From assembly GCA_016793565.1 (NCBI GenBank), contig JAEUMA010000180.1:1-6806 (forward strand): DNA of 6,806 nucleotides. The letters are read 5' to 3'. Of this stretch, positions 1 to 5,641 are shown piece by piece (positions within the stretch are counted from its first letter, which is position 1; every line of letters begins with the position of its first letter). The notes beneath the pieces were generated by a model. The model was not told the origin of the DNA. It worked only from the letters and a program-made list of their open reading frames with translations, and did no database searches. Origin of the DNA: Rhizobiaceae bacterium (GTDB lineage Bacteria > Pseudomonadota > Alphaproteobacteria > Rhizobiales > Rhizobiaceae). The position numbers and the translations under genes are program-made.

Positions 1-30
1 AAATGCTGCGCTATCGTACCTGCGGAAGGC

Positions 31-288
31 GTGGTGGGGGCTGCAGTGTATCGTTTCCTGCTGGCGGCGTTGAAGATCGCCGTGGCGTCGGTGCTTACCG
101 GCGCCGCGCTGTCGGCGCTCGACCTCTCCGCTTCGGATATCCTCGCCGAGATGGGCATGACCCCCGAAAAAATGGCCGCACTGATCGACCGCGGCATCGC
201 CTGGACGCTGCCCAATCTCATTCTCGGCTCGCTCGTCATCGTGCCGATCTGGCTGGTGGTCAGCCTGTTCCGCCCACCACGTAGCTGA
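31..288 (+). CDS. Small two-helix membrane protein, DUF6460-like; N-terminus uncertain
   Basis: A short protein of at most about 85 residues. It has a hydrophobic helix near the N-terminus (about residues 7-30), a polar middle with a MTPEKMAALIDRG stretch, and a second hydrophobic helix (about 60-80) reading LILGSLVIVPIWLVV, then a short FRPPRS tail. The two-helix plan and the VIVPIW-plus-basic-tail ending resemble small DUF6460 proteins of Hyphomicrobiales, whose function is unknown; I recognise this from memory only. The start is unresolved. GTG codons lie at 31, 34 and 46. A GGAAGG at 24-29 is too close to 31, and a G-run at 36-40 suits the GTG at 46. The frame is also open to the left edge, so the gene may begin outside the window. 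It converges with potI, its stop being 29 nt from the potI stop. Confidence 0.6.
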   Translation: MVGAAVYRFLLAALKIAVASVLTGAALSALDLSASDILAEMGMTPEKMAALIDRGIAWTLPNLILGSLVIVPIWLVVSLFRPPRS

Positions 289-308
289 GCGCGGCGGTCA
301 GCCGCGCT
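288..308. terminator. Hairpin between convergent genes, possible bidirectional terminator
   Basis: A perfect 7-bp inverted repeat, AGCGCGG (288-294) and CCGCGCT (302-308), with a 7-nt loop. It fills most of the gap between the stop of the small membrane protein and the stop of potI. There is no T-run on either side, so it is not a canonical intrinsic terminator. The position between two convergent stops is the main reason to suspect termination or 3'-end protection. Confidence 0.3.
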
Positions 309-330
309 GCACTGCGGTCAGCCGCGCTGC
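291..330. repeat. 20-bp tandem duplication across the potI stop codon
   Basis: Two adjacent 20-nt units, 291-310 and 311-330, match at 18 of 20 positions; the 17-nt core GCGGTCAGCCGCGCTGC is identical at 294-310 and 314-330. The right-hand copy holds the last codons and TGA stop of potI. The left-hand copy makes up most of the intergenic gap and one arm of the hairpin there. Because 20 is not a multiple of three, the extra copy lies in another frame and does not extend PotI. Confidence 0.8.
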
Positions 331-1136
331 GCGGCCTGCTCGTCGCGCTGCCGCTGAACCTCGCGCCGTTTGTTGAAGATCGAGGCGATGATGACGCCGG
401 TGGCGACGATTGCGATCATGATCGTGCACGCGGCGTTGATCTCTGGCGTGACGCCAAGGCGCACCTGGCTGTAGATCTTCATCGGCAGCGTCGTCGCTCC
501 CGGACCGGAGGTGAAGCTCGCGATCACCAGATCGTCCAGCGAAAGCGTGAAGGCGAGCATCCAGCCCGAGACGATCGCCGGCAGGATCACGGGTAGCGTC
601 ACCTGGAAGAATGTGCGCACCGGCGTCGCGCCAAGGTCCATCGCCGCTTCCTCGATCGAGCGATCGAAGCTGACGAGGCGCGACTGCACGACGACGGCCA
701 CGAAGCACATGGAAAAGGTGATGTGCGCCAGCGTGACGGTGAGGAACCCGCGATCGAAACCCACCGCCACGAACAGCAGAAGCAGCGACAGGCCCGTGAT
801 CACCTCGGGCATGACCAGCGGGGCGAAGACCATGCCGGAGAACAGGATCCTTCCGCGAAAGCGCGTGTAGCGGGTCAGCGCCAGCGCGGCGAGCGTGCCG
901 AGCGCGGTCGCGACCGTCGCGGAGATCACCCCGACGCGCGCGGTTACCCAGGCGGCATCGAGAAGCCCCTGGTTGCGGAACAGTTCGCCGTACCATTTGG
1001 TCGAAAAGCCGCCCCAGACGGTCACCAGCTTGGACTCGTTGAACGAATAGATCACCAGAAGCACGATCGGCAGGTAGAGGAAGGCAAAGCCCAGCACGAC
1101 CGAGACGATGTTGAAGCGGCTCCACTGCGTGTTCAT
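318..1136 (-). CDS. potI: Putrescine/polyamine ABC transporter permease PotI
   Basis: Inner-membrane permease subunit that pairs with PotH to form the translocation channel of the polyamine importer. It has 272 residues (E. coli PotI is about 281) and about six hydrophobic segments, near residues 10-31, 62-87, 97-125, 132-150, 183-207 and 234-254. The cytoplasmic coupling loop that docks on the ATPase is clear: EEAAMDLGA at 162-170, followed by TPVRTFFQVTLP, a good match to the EAA motif of binding-protein-dependent permeases. The ATG at 1136 starts 7 nt after the potH stop. A Shine-Dalgarno-like TGAGG overlaps that stop, which suggests translational coupling. It is the last gene of potFGHI. 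The C-terminus is a short charged tail (KRREVQRQRDEQ), and its stop codon lies in a 20-bp tandem duplication. Family and subunit are secure; the exact polyamine is inferred from the operon. Confidence 0.93.
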   Translation of the reverse strand: MNTQWSRFNIVSVVLGFAFLYLPIVLLVIYSFNESKLVTVWGGFSTKWYGELFRNQGLLDAAWVTARVGVISATVATALGTLAALALTRYTRFRGRILFSGMVFAPLVMPEVITGLSLLLLFVAVGFDRGFLTVTLAHITFSMCFVAVVVQSRLVSFDRSIEEAAMDLGATPVRTFFQVTLPVILPAIVSGWMLAFTLSLDDLVIASFTSGPGATTLPMKIYSQVRLGVTPEINAACTIMIAIVATGVIIASIFNKRREVQRQRDEQAAQRG

Positions 1137-1143
1137 GGCTGCC

Positions 1144-2049
1144 TCATCGTTCCTGCGCGCGCGCTTGCGCGTTCTGGAAGAGCATGATCGGCACGACCAG
1201 CAGCAGAAGCAGGATCACGGCGACCGCCGATGCGACGGGCCAGTCGCGGTTGTTGAAGAACTCGTTCCATAGCGTCTTGCCGATCATCAGCGTCTGCGAA
1301 CCGCCGAGCAAATCCGGAATGACGAACTCGCCCACCGCTGGGATGAACACCAGCAGGCAGCCGGCGACGACGCCCGGCAGCGATAGTGGGAAGGTGATTT
1401 TCCAGAACGCGGTGGTCTGCGGACAGCCCAGATCCTGCGCCGCCTCGATCAGCGAATAGTCGAGCTTCTCCAGTGTGGCGTAGAGCGGCAGGACCATGAA
1501 CGGCAAATAGGAATAGACGATGCCTATGAAGATCGCGGTGTGGGTGTTGAGAATGATCAGCGGCGTGTCGATGATCCCGGTCGCCAGCAGAACCTGGTTG
1601 AGCAGGCCTTCCGGCTTGAGGATGCCGATCCAGGCGTAGACGCGGATCAGGAAGCTCGTCCAGAACGGTAGGATGACCAGCATCAGCAGCGTCGGCCTAA
1701 TCGAGGCGGGCGCGCGCGCCATCCCGTAGGCGATCGGATAGCCGATCATCAGCGTCAGGAAGGTGGAGACGCCGGCGATCCAGACGCTGGAAATGTACGC
1801 GTTGAAATAGAGCGGATCCTCTGTCAGCCAGACGTAGTTGTCGAAATTCAGCTCGGAAAGCTGCTCCATGAGGGCCGACCAGCCGTCCTGCAGCGTCAGT
1901 ACCGGCACGTAGGGCGGCATCGCTATCGCCGTCTGCGACAGCGAGATCTTGAAGACGATGGCGAAGGGAACGAGGAAGAAGAACAGCAGCCAGAGATAGG
2001 GGACGATGATGACCAGGCGGCTGGTGATGGCGTTGCCGAGGCGCTGCAT
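1144..2049 (-). CDS. potH: Putrescine/polyamine ABC transporter permease PotH
   Basis: Inner-membrane permease subunit, partner of PotI. It has 301 residues, against about 317 in E. coli PotH. There are six likely membrane segments: residues 11-36, then 86-110, 119-141, 170-190, 222-245 and 272-292. A long periplasmic loop follows the first helix (about 38-85), as in PotB/PotH proteins. The segment FWTSFLIRVYAWIGIL (129-144) is typical of PotH. The EAA coupling motif is EAAQDLGCP at 202-210, followed by FWKITFPLSLPG. The ATG at 2049 lies 8 nt after the potG stop; the TAGGTG at that stop can act as ribosome-binding site. It is followed 7 nt later by potI. No truncation or frameshift is seen. 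The substrate is inferred from the neighbouring PotF. Confidence 0.93.
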   Translation of the reverse strand: MQRLGNAITSRLVIIVPYLWLLFFFLVPFAIVFKISLSQTAIAMPPYVPVLTLQDGWSALMEQLSELNFDNYVWLTEDPLYFNAYISSVWIAGVSTFLTLMIGYPIAYGMARAPASIRPTLLMLVILPFWTSFLIRVYAWIGILKPEGLLNQVLLATGIIDTPLIILNTHTAIFIGIVYSYLPFMVLPLYATLEKLDYSLIEAAQDLGCPQTTAFWKITFPLSLPGVVAGCLLVFIPAVGEFVIPDLLGGSQTLMIGKTLWNEFFNNRDWPVASAVAVILLLLLVVPIMLFQNAQARAQER

Positions 2050-2057
2050 GGCCGCAC

Positions 2058-3197
2058 CTACCGCGTCAGCACGACGCCGGCATCGGGCAGGAAGGATATC
2101 CAGGCCCGGTCGTTCCAGCTCAGCGGATCGTCGGTCGCCCGCGCGCTGTTGACGGTGCTGGCGCGCACCACCGGCCCGGCGTCGAGCTTGACGTGATACA
2201 CCGTCATGTCGCCGAGATAAGCGATGTCGTAGATCTCGCCGGCGAGAGCGTTCGGCGTTCCCGCGGGCTCGCGCGACGAAACCTTGATCTTCTCGGGCCG
2301 GATCGCGAAGGTCACGGCGCTGCCCACGGCCGCTTCGCCGGCATTGTCAGCGAGGATGGACGTGCCCTTGCCGTCCTCGATCCGCGCCGTCGCCCCTTCG
2401 CGGGTGGCCACCTTGCCTTCGAAGAGATTGACGTTGCCGACGAAGCCGGCGACGAAGCGCGATGCCGGCGCCTCGTAAACCTCGGCGGGCGTCGCCACCT
2501 GCATCACCTGGCCCTTGTCGAGGATGGCGATGCGGTCGGCCATCGTCATGGCCTCTTCCTGGTCGTGCGTCACGACCACGAATGTCAGACCGAGGCTCTG
2601 CTGCAGATCCATCAGTTCGAACTGTGTTTCCTCGCGCAGCTTCTTGTCGAGCGCGCCGAGCGGTTCGTCAAGCAGCAGCACCTTGGGCCGCTTGGCGACC
2701 GAGCGCGCGAGCGCCACGCGCTGGCGCTGGCCGCCGGAAAGCTGGTGCGGCTTGCGCTTTGCGAAAGGCTCAAGCTTCACCAGCTTCAGCATTTCGGCCA
2801 CGCGCTTGTCGATGTCCGCCTTCGGCATGCCTTCCTGCTTGAGGCCGAAGGCGATGTTGCTTTCCACGGTCATATGCGGGAACAGCGCGTAGGACTGGAA
2901 CATCATGTTGACCGGACGCTTGTAGGGCGGGATCCCCCGCAGATCCTGTCCGTCCAGAAGGATGCGCCCGGAAGTCGGCTCCTCGAAACCGGCCAGCATG
3001 CGCAGCAGGGTCGACTTGCCACAACCGGAGGCGCCGAGAAGCGCGAAGAATTCACGCTCGAAGATGACGAGAGACAGGTTGTTGACGGCGGTGAAATCGC
3101 CGAAGCGTTTGGTTACGTTCTCGAAACTGATGTAGGGCTTGGCGCTCGGGTCGTTCCAGGGTGCAAAACTTCTGCGAATATTGCCGAGCGATTTCAT
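2058..3197 (-). CDS. potG: Putrescine/polyamine ABC transporter ATP-binding protein PotG
   Basis: Cytoplasmic ATPase that powers polyamine import through PotHI. It has 379 residues (E. coli PotG about 377). All nucleotide-binding motifs are intact: Walker A GASGCGKST at 55-63, Q-loop Gln101 in MMFQSYALFPHMT, ABC signature LSGGQ at 153-157, Walker B VLLLDEP at 173-179, D-loop ALD at 182-184 and switch His211 in VVVTHDQEEAMTMADR. The C-terminal part (about 240-379) is the TOBE-type regulatory domain of the PotA/PotG/FbpC/MalK group, with the usual FAIRPEKI segment at 297-304. The N-terminal extension of about 20 residues (PWNDPSAKPYI) is common in rhizobial PotG proteins. The start at 3197 has GGAG about 6 nt upstream. 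It is separated from potF by 76 nt carrying a strong hairpin and is tightly linked to potH and potI. Confidence 0.95.
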   Translation of the reverse strand: MKSLGNIRRSFAPWNDPSAKPYISFENVTKRFGDFTAVNNLSLVIFEREFFALLGASGCGKSTLLRMLAGFEEPTSGRILLDGQDLRGIPPYKRPVNMMFQSYALFPHMTVESNIAFGLKQEGMPKADIDKRVAEMLKLVKLEPFAKRKPHQLSGGQRQRVALARSVAKRPKVLLLDEPLGALDKKLREETQFELMDLQQSLGLTFVVVTHDQEEAMTMADRIAILDKGQVMQVATPAEVYEAPASRFVAGFVGNVNLFEGKVATREGATARIEDGKGTSILADNAGEAAVGSAVTFAIRPEKIKVSSREPAGTPNALAGEIYDIAYLGDMTVYHVKLDAGPVVRASTVNSARATDDPLSWNDRAWISFLPDAGVVLTR

Positions 3198-3235
3198 GTC
3201 CCTCTCCGCCGTGTCCCCTCACGACGATGGACCAT

Positions 3236-3269
3236 TCGGGCCCCGGAGGCAACCGCGTCCGGGGCCCGA
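3236..3269 (-). terminator. Strong potF-potG intercistronic hairpin (mRNA stabiliser or attenuator)
   Basis: A perfect 12-bp inverted repeat, TCGGGCCCCGGA (3236-3247) and TCCGGGGCCCGA (3258-3269), around a 10-nt loop. On the transcribed minus strand the stem begins 4 nt after the potF TGA. It is followed by AATGGTCC with no U-run, so full intrinsic termination is unlikely. In operons that put a periplasmic binding protein first, such hairpins block 3'-to-5' decay or cause partial termination, raising the binding protein over the membrane subunits (malE-malF is the textbook case). That role is inferred here; the structure itself is directly visible. Confidence 0.75.
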
Positions 3270-3273
3270 GCAA

Positions 3274-4374
3274 TCATTGTCCGGTGACGATCTTCGTCCA
3301 CATGCGGGTGATGGTGCGCTGCGTCTTGGGATCGTACGGCGAGACGGTGAACAGCTTCTGCAGCGTCGCGTCGTCAGGATAGATCGCCGGGTTGTCCATG
3401 ATTTCCTTGTCGATGAATTGCTGCGCGGCCTTGTTGCCGTTGGCGAAGTAGACGAAGTTCGTCGCCTTGGCGGCAACTTCGGGCTTCATCATGTAGTTCA
3501 GGAATTCATGCGCTTCTGCGACGTTCTTGGCGTCGGCCGGAATTGCCATCTGATCGAACCACATTTCCGCACCTTCCTTCGGCACGACATAGTCCACAAC
3601 GACACCCTGGTCGGCCTCGGCGGCGCGGTCGCGGGCCTGGAAGATGTCGCCCGACCAGCCGATTGCCAGACAGATGTCGCCGTTTGCCAGAGCATTGATG
3701 TATTCGGACGAGTGGAACTTGCGGATGTAGGGCCGCAGCGCAAGCAGCGTCTCCTCAACCTTCGCGAAATCCTCGGCCGACTTGCTCTCGGGATCGAGGC
3801 CCAGATAGGCGAGCGTAGTCGGCACTATGTCGGTCGGTGAGTCGAGGACGTAGACGCCGCAATCGGCCAGCTTCGCTAGGTTCTCGGGCTTGAAGAACAC
3901 GTCCCAGCTCTCGACCTTGTCGATGCCGAGCGCGTCCTTCAGCTTCTTCTGGTTATAGCCGATGCCGACCGTGCCCCACATGTAGTTGATCGAATAATCG
4001 TTGTTCGGGTCGTACTTCTGTACGCGCGTCTGGACGACGTCCCACATGTTGGCGAGGTTCGGCAGCTTCGACTTGTCGAGCTTCTGATAGACGCCGGCCT
4101 CGATCTGCCGGACCAGGAAGTTGCTGGTCGGGACGACGATGTCGTAGCCGCTGCCGCCGGCCAGCAACTTGGTTTCCAGGATTTCGTTGGAATCGAAGAC
4201 GTCGTAGATGACCTTGATCCCGGTCTCTTTGGTGAAATCGTCAATGATGCTGCTGTCGATGTAGTCCGACCAATTGTAAACGTTGACGACGCGCTCTTGC
4301 GCCGAGGCGCTCCACACCAGCGTCAACATGATCGCGGACGTGATCGACACGCCCATTGTCTTTCGGATCATCAT
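3274..4374 (-). CDS. potF: Periplasmic putrescine/polyamine-binding protein PotF
   Basis: Periplasmic solute-binding protein that captures a polyamine and delivers it to PotHI. It has 366 residues (E. coli PotF is about 370). The Sec signal peptide has basic residues (RK at 4-5), a hydrophobic core (about 8-21) and an AxA site at 23-25 (ASA), so the mature protein starts near Gln26. Family segments in order: VYNWSDYI (32-39), YDVFDSNEILE (57-67), YMWGTVGIGYN (131-141), FHSSEYINALANGD (220-233), AIGWSGDIFQA (237-247) and MAIPADAKN (276-284). Expected ligand contacts are present: Trp35, Asp37, Trp240, Asp243 and Asp274. Against E. coli PotF from memory, Phe276 is replaced by Trp272, Glu185 by Asp182 and Ser85 by Thr83, so the ligand preference may differ. 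The start at 4374 has AAGGGG about 5 nt upstream; a second ATG follows directly. First gene of potFGHI, probably transcribed from the 142-nt leader. Confidence 0.93.
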   Translation of the reverse strand: MMIRKTMGVSITSAIMLTLVWSASAQERVVNVYNWSDYIDSSIIDDFTKETGIKVIYDVFDSNEILETKLLAGGSGYDIVVPTSNFLVRQIEAGVYQKLDKSKLPNLANMWDVVQTRVQKYDPNNDYSINYMWGTVGIGYNQKKLKDALGIDKVESWDVFFKPENLAKLADCGVYVLDSPTDIVPTTLAYLGLDPESKSAEDFAKVEETLLALRPYIRKFHSSEYINALANGDICLAIGWSGDIFQARDRAAEADQGVVVDYVVPKEGAEMWFDQMAIPADAKNVAEAHEFLNYMMKPEVAAKATNFVYFANGNKAAQQFIDKEIMDNPAIYPDDATLQKLFTVSPYDPKTQRTITRMWTKIVTGQ

Positions 4375-4516
4375 TCTTTCCCCTTGCTGCAGGTCGTGTC
4401 CGTTGACATGCCGGCAAGCCTATTATCGGCCTTCGGGCACGACAACCCTTGCTATGCTGCCTGCAACCGGTTCGCGTTAGACCTTCGTCCAATAACGTAG
4501 GGTTAGATGCCTGAGA
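4375..4516 (-). promoter_or_regulatory. potF upstream region with a long-range inverted repeat
   Basis: Non-coding 142 nt between the DMT transporter stop and the potF start, the probable site of the pot operon promoter. GTCGTGTCCG (4393-4402) and CGGGCACGAC (4434-4443) form a 10-bp inverted repeat with one mismatch and a 31-nt loop; it ends about 18 nt before the potF ATG. The loop holds the palindrome TGCCGGCA (4409-4416) and a GATAAT hexamer on the minus strand (4422-4427) that resembles a -10 box, but no acceptable -35 hexamer sits 16-18 nt upstream. A further palindrome AACCGGTT is at 4465-4472. The AAGGGG ribosome-binding site for potF is at about 4380-4385. I cannot assign the promoter or a regulator. 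Confidence 0.4.
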
Positions 4517-4535
4517 CTAGCGCGGCGCAGGCATC
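4506..4535 (-). terminator. Hairpin spanning the DMT transporter stop codon
   Basis: A perfect 8-bp inverted repeat, GATGCCTG (4506-4513) and CAGGCATC (4528-4535), with a 14-nt loop holding the TAG stop (4517-4519) of the transporter gene. On the minus strand it is followed by TAACCCTACGTTATT, not a T-run. It may mark the end of the transporter transcript and separate it from potF, but the stem is modest and the ribosome would cover its 5' arm. Confidence 0.3.
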
Positions 4536-5473
4536 CCTGTGACGCCGGGGCGCGCCGGCCGCGACAAGCGCTTGAACTCTACGCTGATGTGGCCGAGCAG
4601 CGCCAAGAGTACGACCGCGCCGCCGATCATCGCGCGGCCTGAAGGCAGTTCCGCATGGATCAACCAGACCCAGAGCGGCCCCAATATTGTCTCCAGCGTG
4701 CAGATCAGGGCCGCGAAGGCCGCGGGGATAAGTCGTGCTCCCGTGCTGAAGAAGGCTAGGCCCATTCCCAGATTGAGCGCGCCGAAGCCGAACAGAACGT
4801 AGACATCCGAACCCGATACCCCAAGCGCCGAGGCCTGTGTGGCTGCGAAGACTGCCGCGATGACGGTTCCCAGCGCGGTGGCCGGTACCATCCGGACATG
4901 GGCGTATCTCCGGGTGATGACCGTGGCGATCGAAAACACCAGCGCGATGGCAAGCGCCAGCCCGTCTCCGATCGGCGATACGTCTCCCGAAAAGGAGCCA
5001 GACACCATGATCGCCACCCCGCAGATGACGGCCGCGATCGCTATCCATGTGCCGGCGCTGATGCGCTCGCCCATCACCGCCCACGCGATCAGGGCGGCAA
5101 AGAGGGGAACCCCGGCCTGGATGAGCAGCACATTCGCCACGTTGGTGTAGCTGAGCGCGATCACGAACGAACTGGAGCAGAAGGCAAAGCAGACCGCTAC
5201 CGCTATGCCCGGCCAGCCCATATTTGCGAAGAGTGCGACCATGTTGCGCGGCCCGTCGCGCCACAGCATGAAGCAGATCAGGAAAATGGCGGCCCATGTG
5301 GAGCGCCAGAAGACGATAGTCCAGCTGTCGTCGACCTGCACGAAACGCTCGAACGTGCCGCCGAAGCTCCAGGTCAGGGATGCCAGAAAGACGAGGATAA
5401 AGCCCAGCCGCTCCTGGCTAGGCTCCAGGGGTGCCTCCGCCGACATCCGCGGCATGACCTGTGCTTCGCTCAT
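4517..5473 (-). CDS. EamA/DMT-superfamily transporter (RhaT/YdcZ-like, substrate unknown)
   Basis: Inner-membrane protein of 318 residues, the usual size for the ten-helix drug/metabolite transporter family made of two EamA repeats. The first repeat (about 24-158) has TWSFGGTFERF after helix 1, WRSTWAAIFLICF in helix 2 and the loop GERISAGTWIAIAAVICGVAIM closing the repeat. The second (about 170-295) has TRRYAHVRMVPATALGTVIAA and ends with CTLETILGPLWVWLIHAELPSGR before the final helix, a typical EamA ending. The N-terminus (1-22) is polar and the C-terminus (300-318) is basic and proline-rich. The start at 5473 has GGAG a few nucleotides upstream; internal ATGs at codons 7 and 10 are less well supported. 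It lies 142 nt upstream of potF on the same strand, so read-through is possible. Substrates in this family range from amino acids to drugs and cannot be predicted here. Confidence 0.85.
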   Translation of the reverse strand: MSEAQVMPRMSAEAPLEPSQERLGFILVFLASLTWSFGGTFERFVQVDDSWTIVFWRSTWAAIFLICFMLWRDGPRNMVALFANMGWPGIAVAVCFAFCSSSFVIALSYTNVANVLLIQAGVPLFAALIAWAVMGERISAGTWIAIAAVICGVAIMVSGSFSGDVSPIGDGLALAIALVFSIATVITRRYAHVRMVPATALGTVIAAVFAATQASALGVSGSDVYVLFGFGALNLGMGLAFFSTGARLIPAAFAALICTLETILGPLWVWLIHAELPSGRAMIGGAVVLLALLGHISVEFKRLSRPARPGVTGMPAPR

Positions 5474-5489
5474 TGTCTCCGAGGCGCCT

Positions 5490-5515
5490 GGTCGCGTAGG
5501 TCTTTCGTTGCGACC
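5490..5515. promoter_or_regulatory. Dyad in the leader of the DMT transporter
   Basis: A perfect 6-bp inverted repeat, GGTCGC (5490-5495) and GCGACC (5510-5515), 14 nt apart, lying 17 nt upstream of the transporter start. It could be an operator or a leader hairpin. Six-base arms in GC-rich DNA arise readily by chance, so support is weak. Confidence 0.2.
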
Positions 5516-5569
5516 GGCGTATTCTCGACCTAGTCAAACTGCGCCTTTCCTGCATGATCCAGGGATATG

Positions 5570-5641
5570 ATGCCGGTTGTGGCAATGTCCACGGAAGGCG
5601 CCCGTGGATGGCTGAGAACGGCTGAGGGGAGGGGGCGATGA
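5570..5641 (+). other. Possible 23-codon leader ORF overlapping the oxidoreductase start
   Basis: An ATG at 5570 (or 5567) opens a 23-codon (or 24-codon) frame that starts MPVVAMSTEG and ends RTAEGRGR. Its TGA at 5639-5641 overlaps the oxidoreductase ATG as ATGA, the geometry of translational coupling. An AGGG at 5561-5564 lies 5 nt before the ATG at 5570. The peptide is not rich in any one amino acid that would suggest classical attenuation, although it has four arginines. The oxidoreductase has its own G-rich ribosome-binding site, so coupling is not required. Short overlapping frames like this also occur by chance. Confidence 0.2.
5588..5608. promoter_or_regulatory. 21-bp dyad upstream of the oxidoreductase gene
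   Basis: A perfect 7-bp inverted repeat, TCCACGG (5588-5594) and CCGTGGA (5602-5608), with a 7-nt spacer, centred about 40 nt upstream of the oxidoreductase ATG. Size and symmetry suit either an operator for a dimeric repressor or a small RNA hairpin in the leader. It sits in the divergent region between the transporter and the oxidoreductase. Confidence 0.35.

Noticed and set aside
298..1125. 275-codon frame on the minus strand overlapping potI in another frame
   Set aside because: PotI in the main frame has the EAA motif and membrane helices; this frame gives an Arg-rich product and ends in the second copy of the tandem repeat only by frame shift.
2193..3287. 364-codon open frame on the plus strand opposite potG
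   Set aside because: It lies antisense to potG, whose ABC motifs are all intact. The antisense product is rich in Arg, His, Gly and Ala with no domain pattern, as expected from GC-rich codon bias.
3139..3840. 233-codon plus-strand frame opposite the potF end and potG start
   Set aside because: It is antisense to PotF and PotG coding sequence and to the intercistronic hairpin, with no recognisable domain or ribosome-binding site.
4422..4427. GATAAT on the minus strand as a -10 box for potF
   Set aside because: The hexamers 16-18 nt upstream (such as AAGGGT) do not resemble TTGACA and there is no TGn extension; it was kept only as a remark in the leader entry.
4480..4500. GGACGAAGG on the minus strand as part of a guanidine-II (mini-ykkC) riboswitch
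   Set aside because: The ACGA is not flanked by complementary bases and there is no second ACGR hairpin nearby.
4503..5297. 264-codon frame on the minus strand inside the DMT gene
   Set aside because: It is an out-of-frame shadow of the ten-helix transporter and has no hydrophobic pattern of its own.
5608..5625. Five-codon frame MAENG upstream of the oxidoreductase
   Set aside because: It is too short to support and has no ribosome-binding site; it lies within a GGCTGAG direct repeat (5610-5616 and 5620-5626) that explains the stop.
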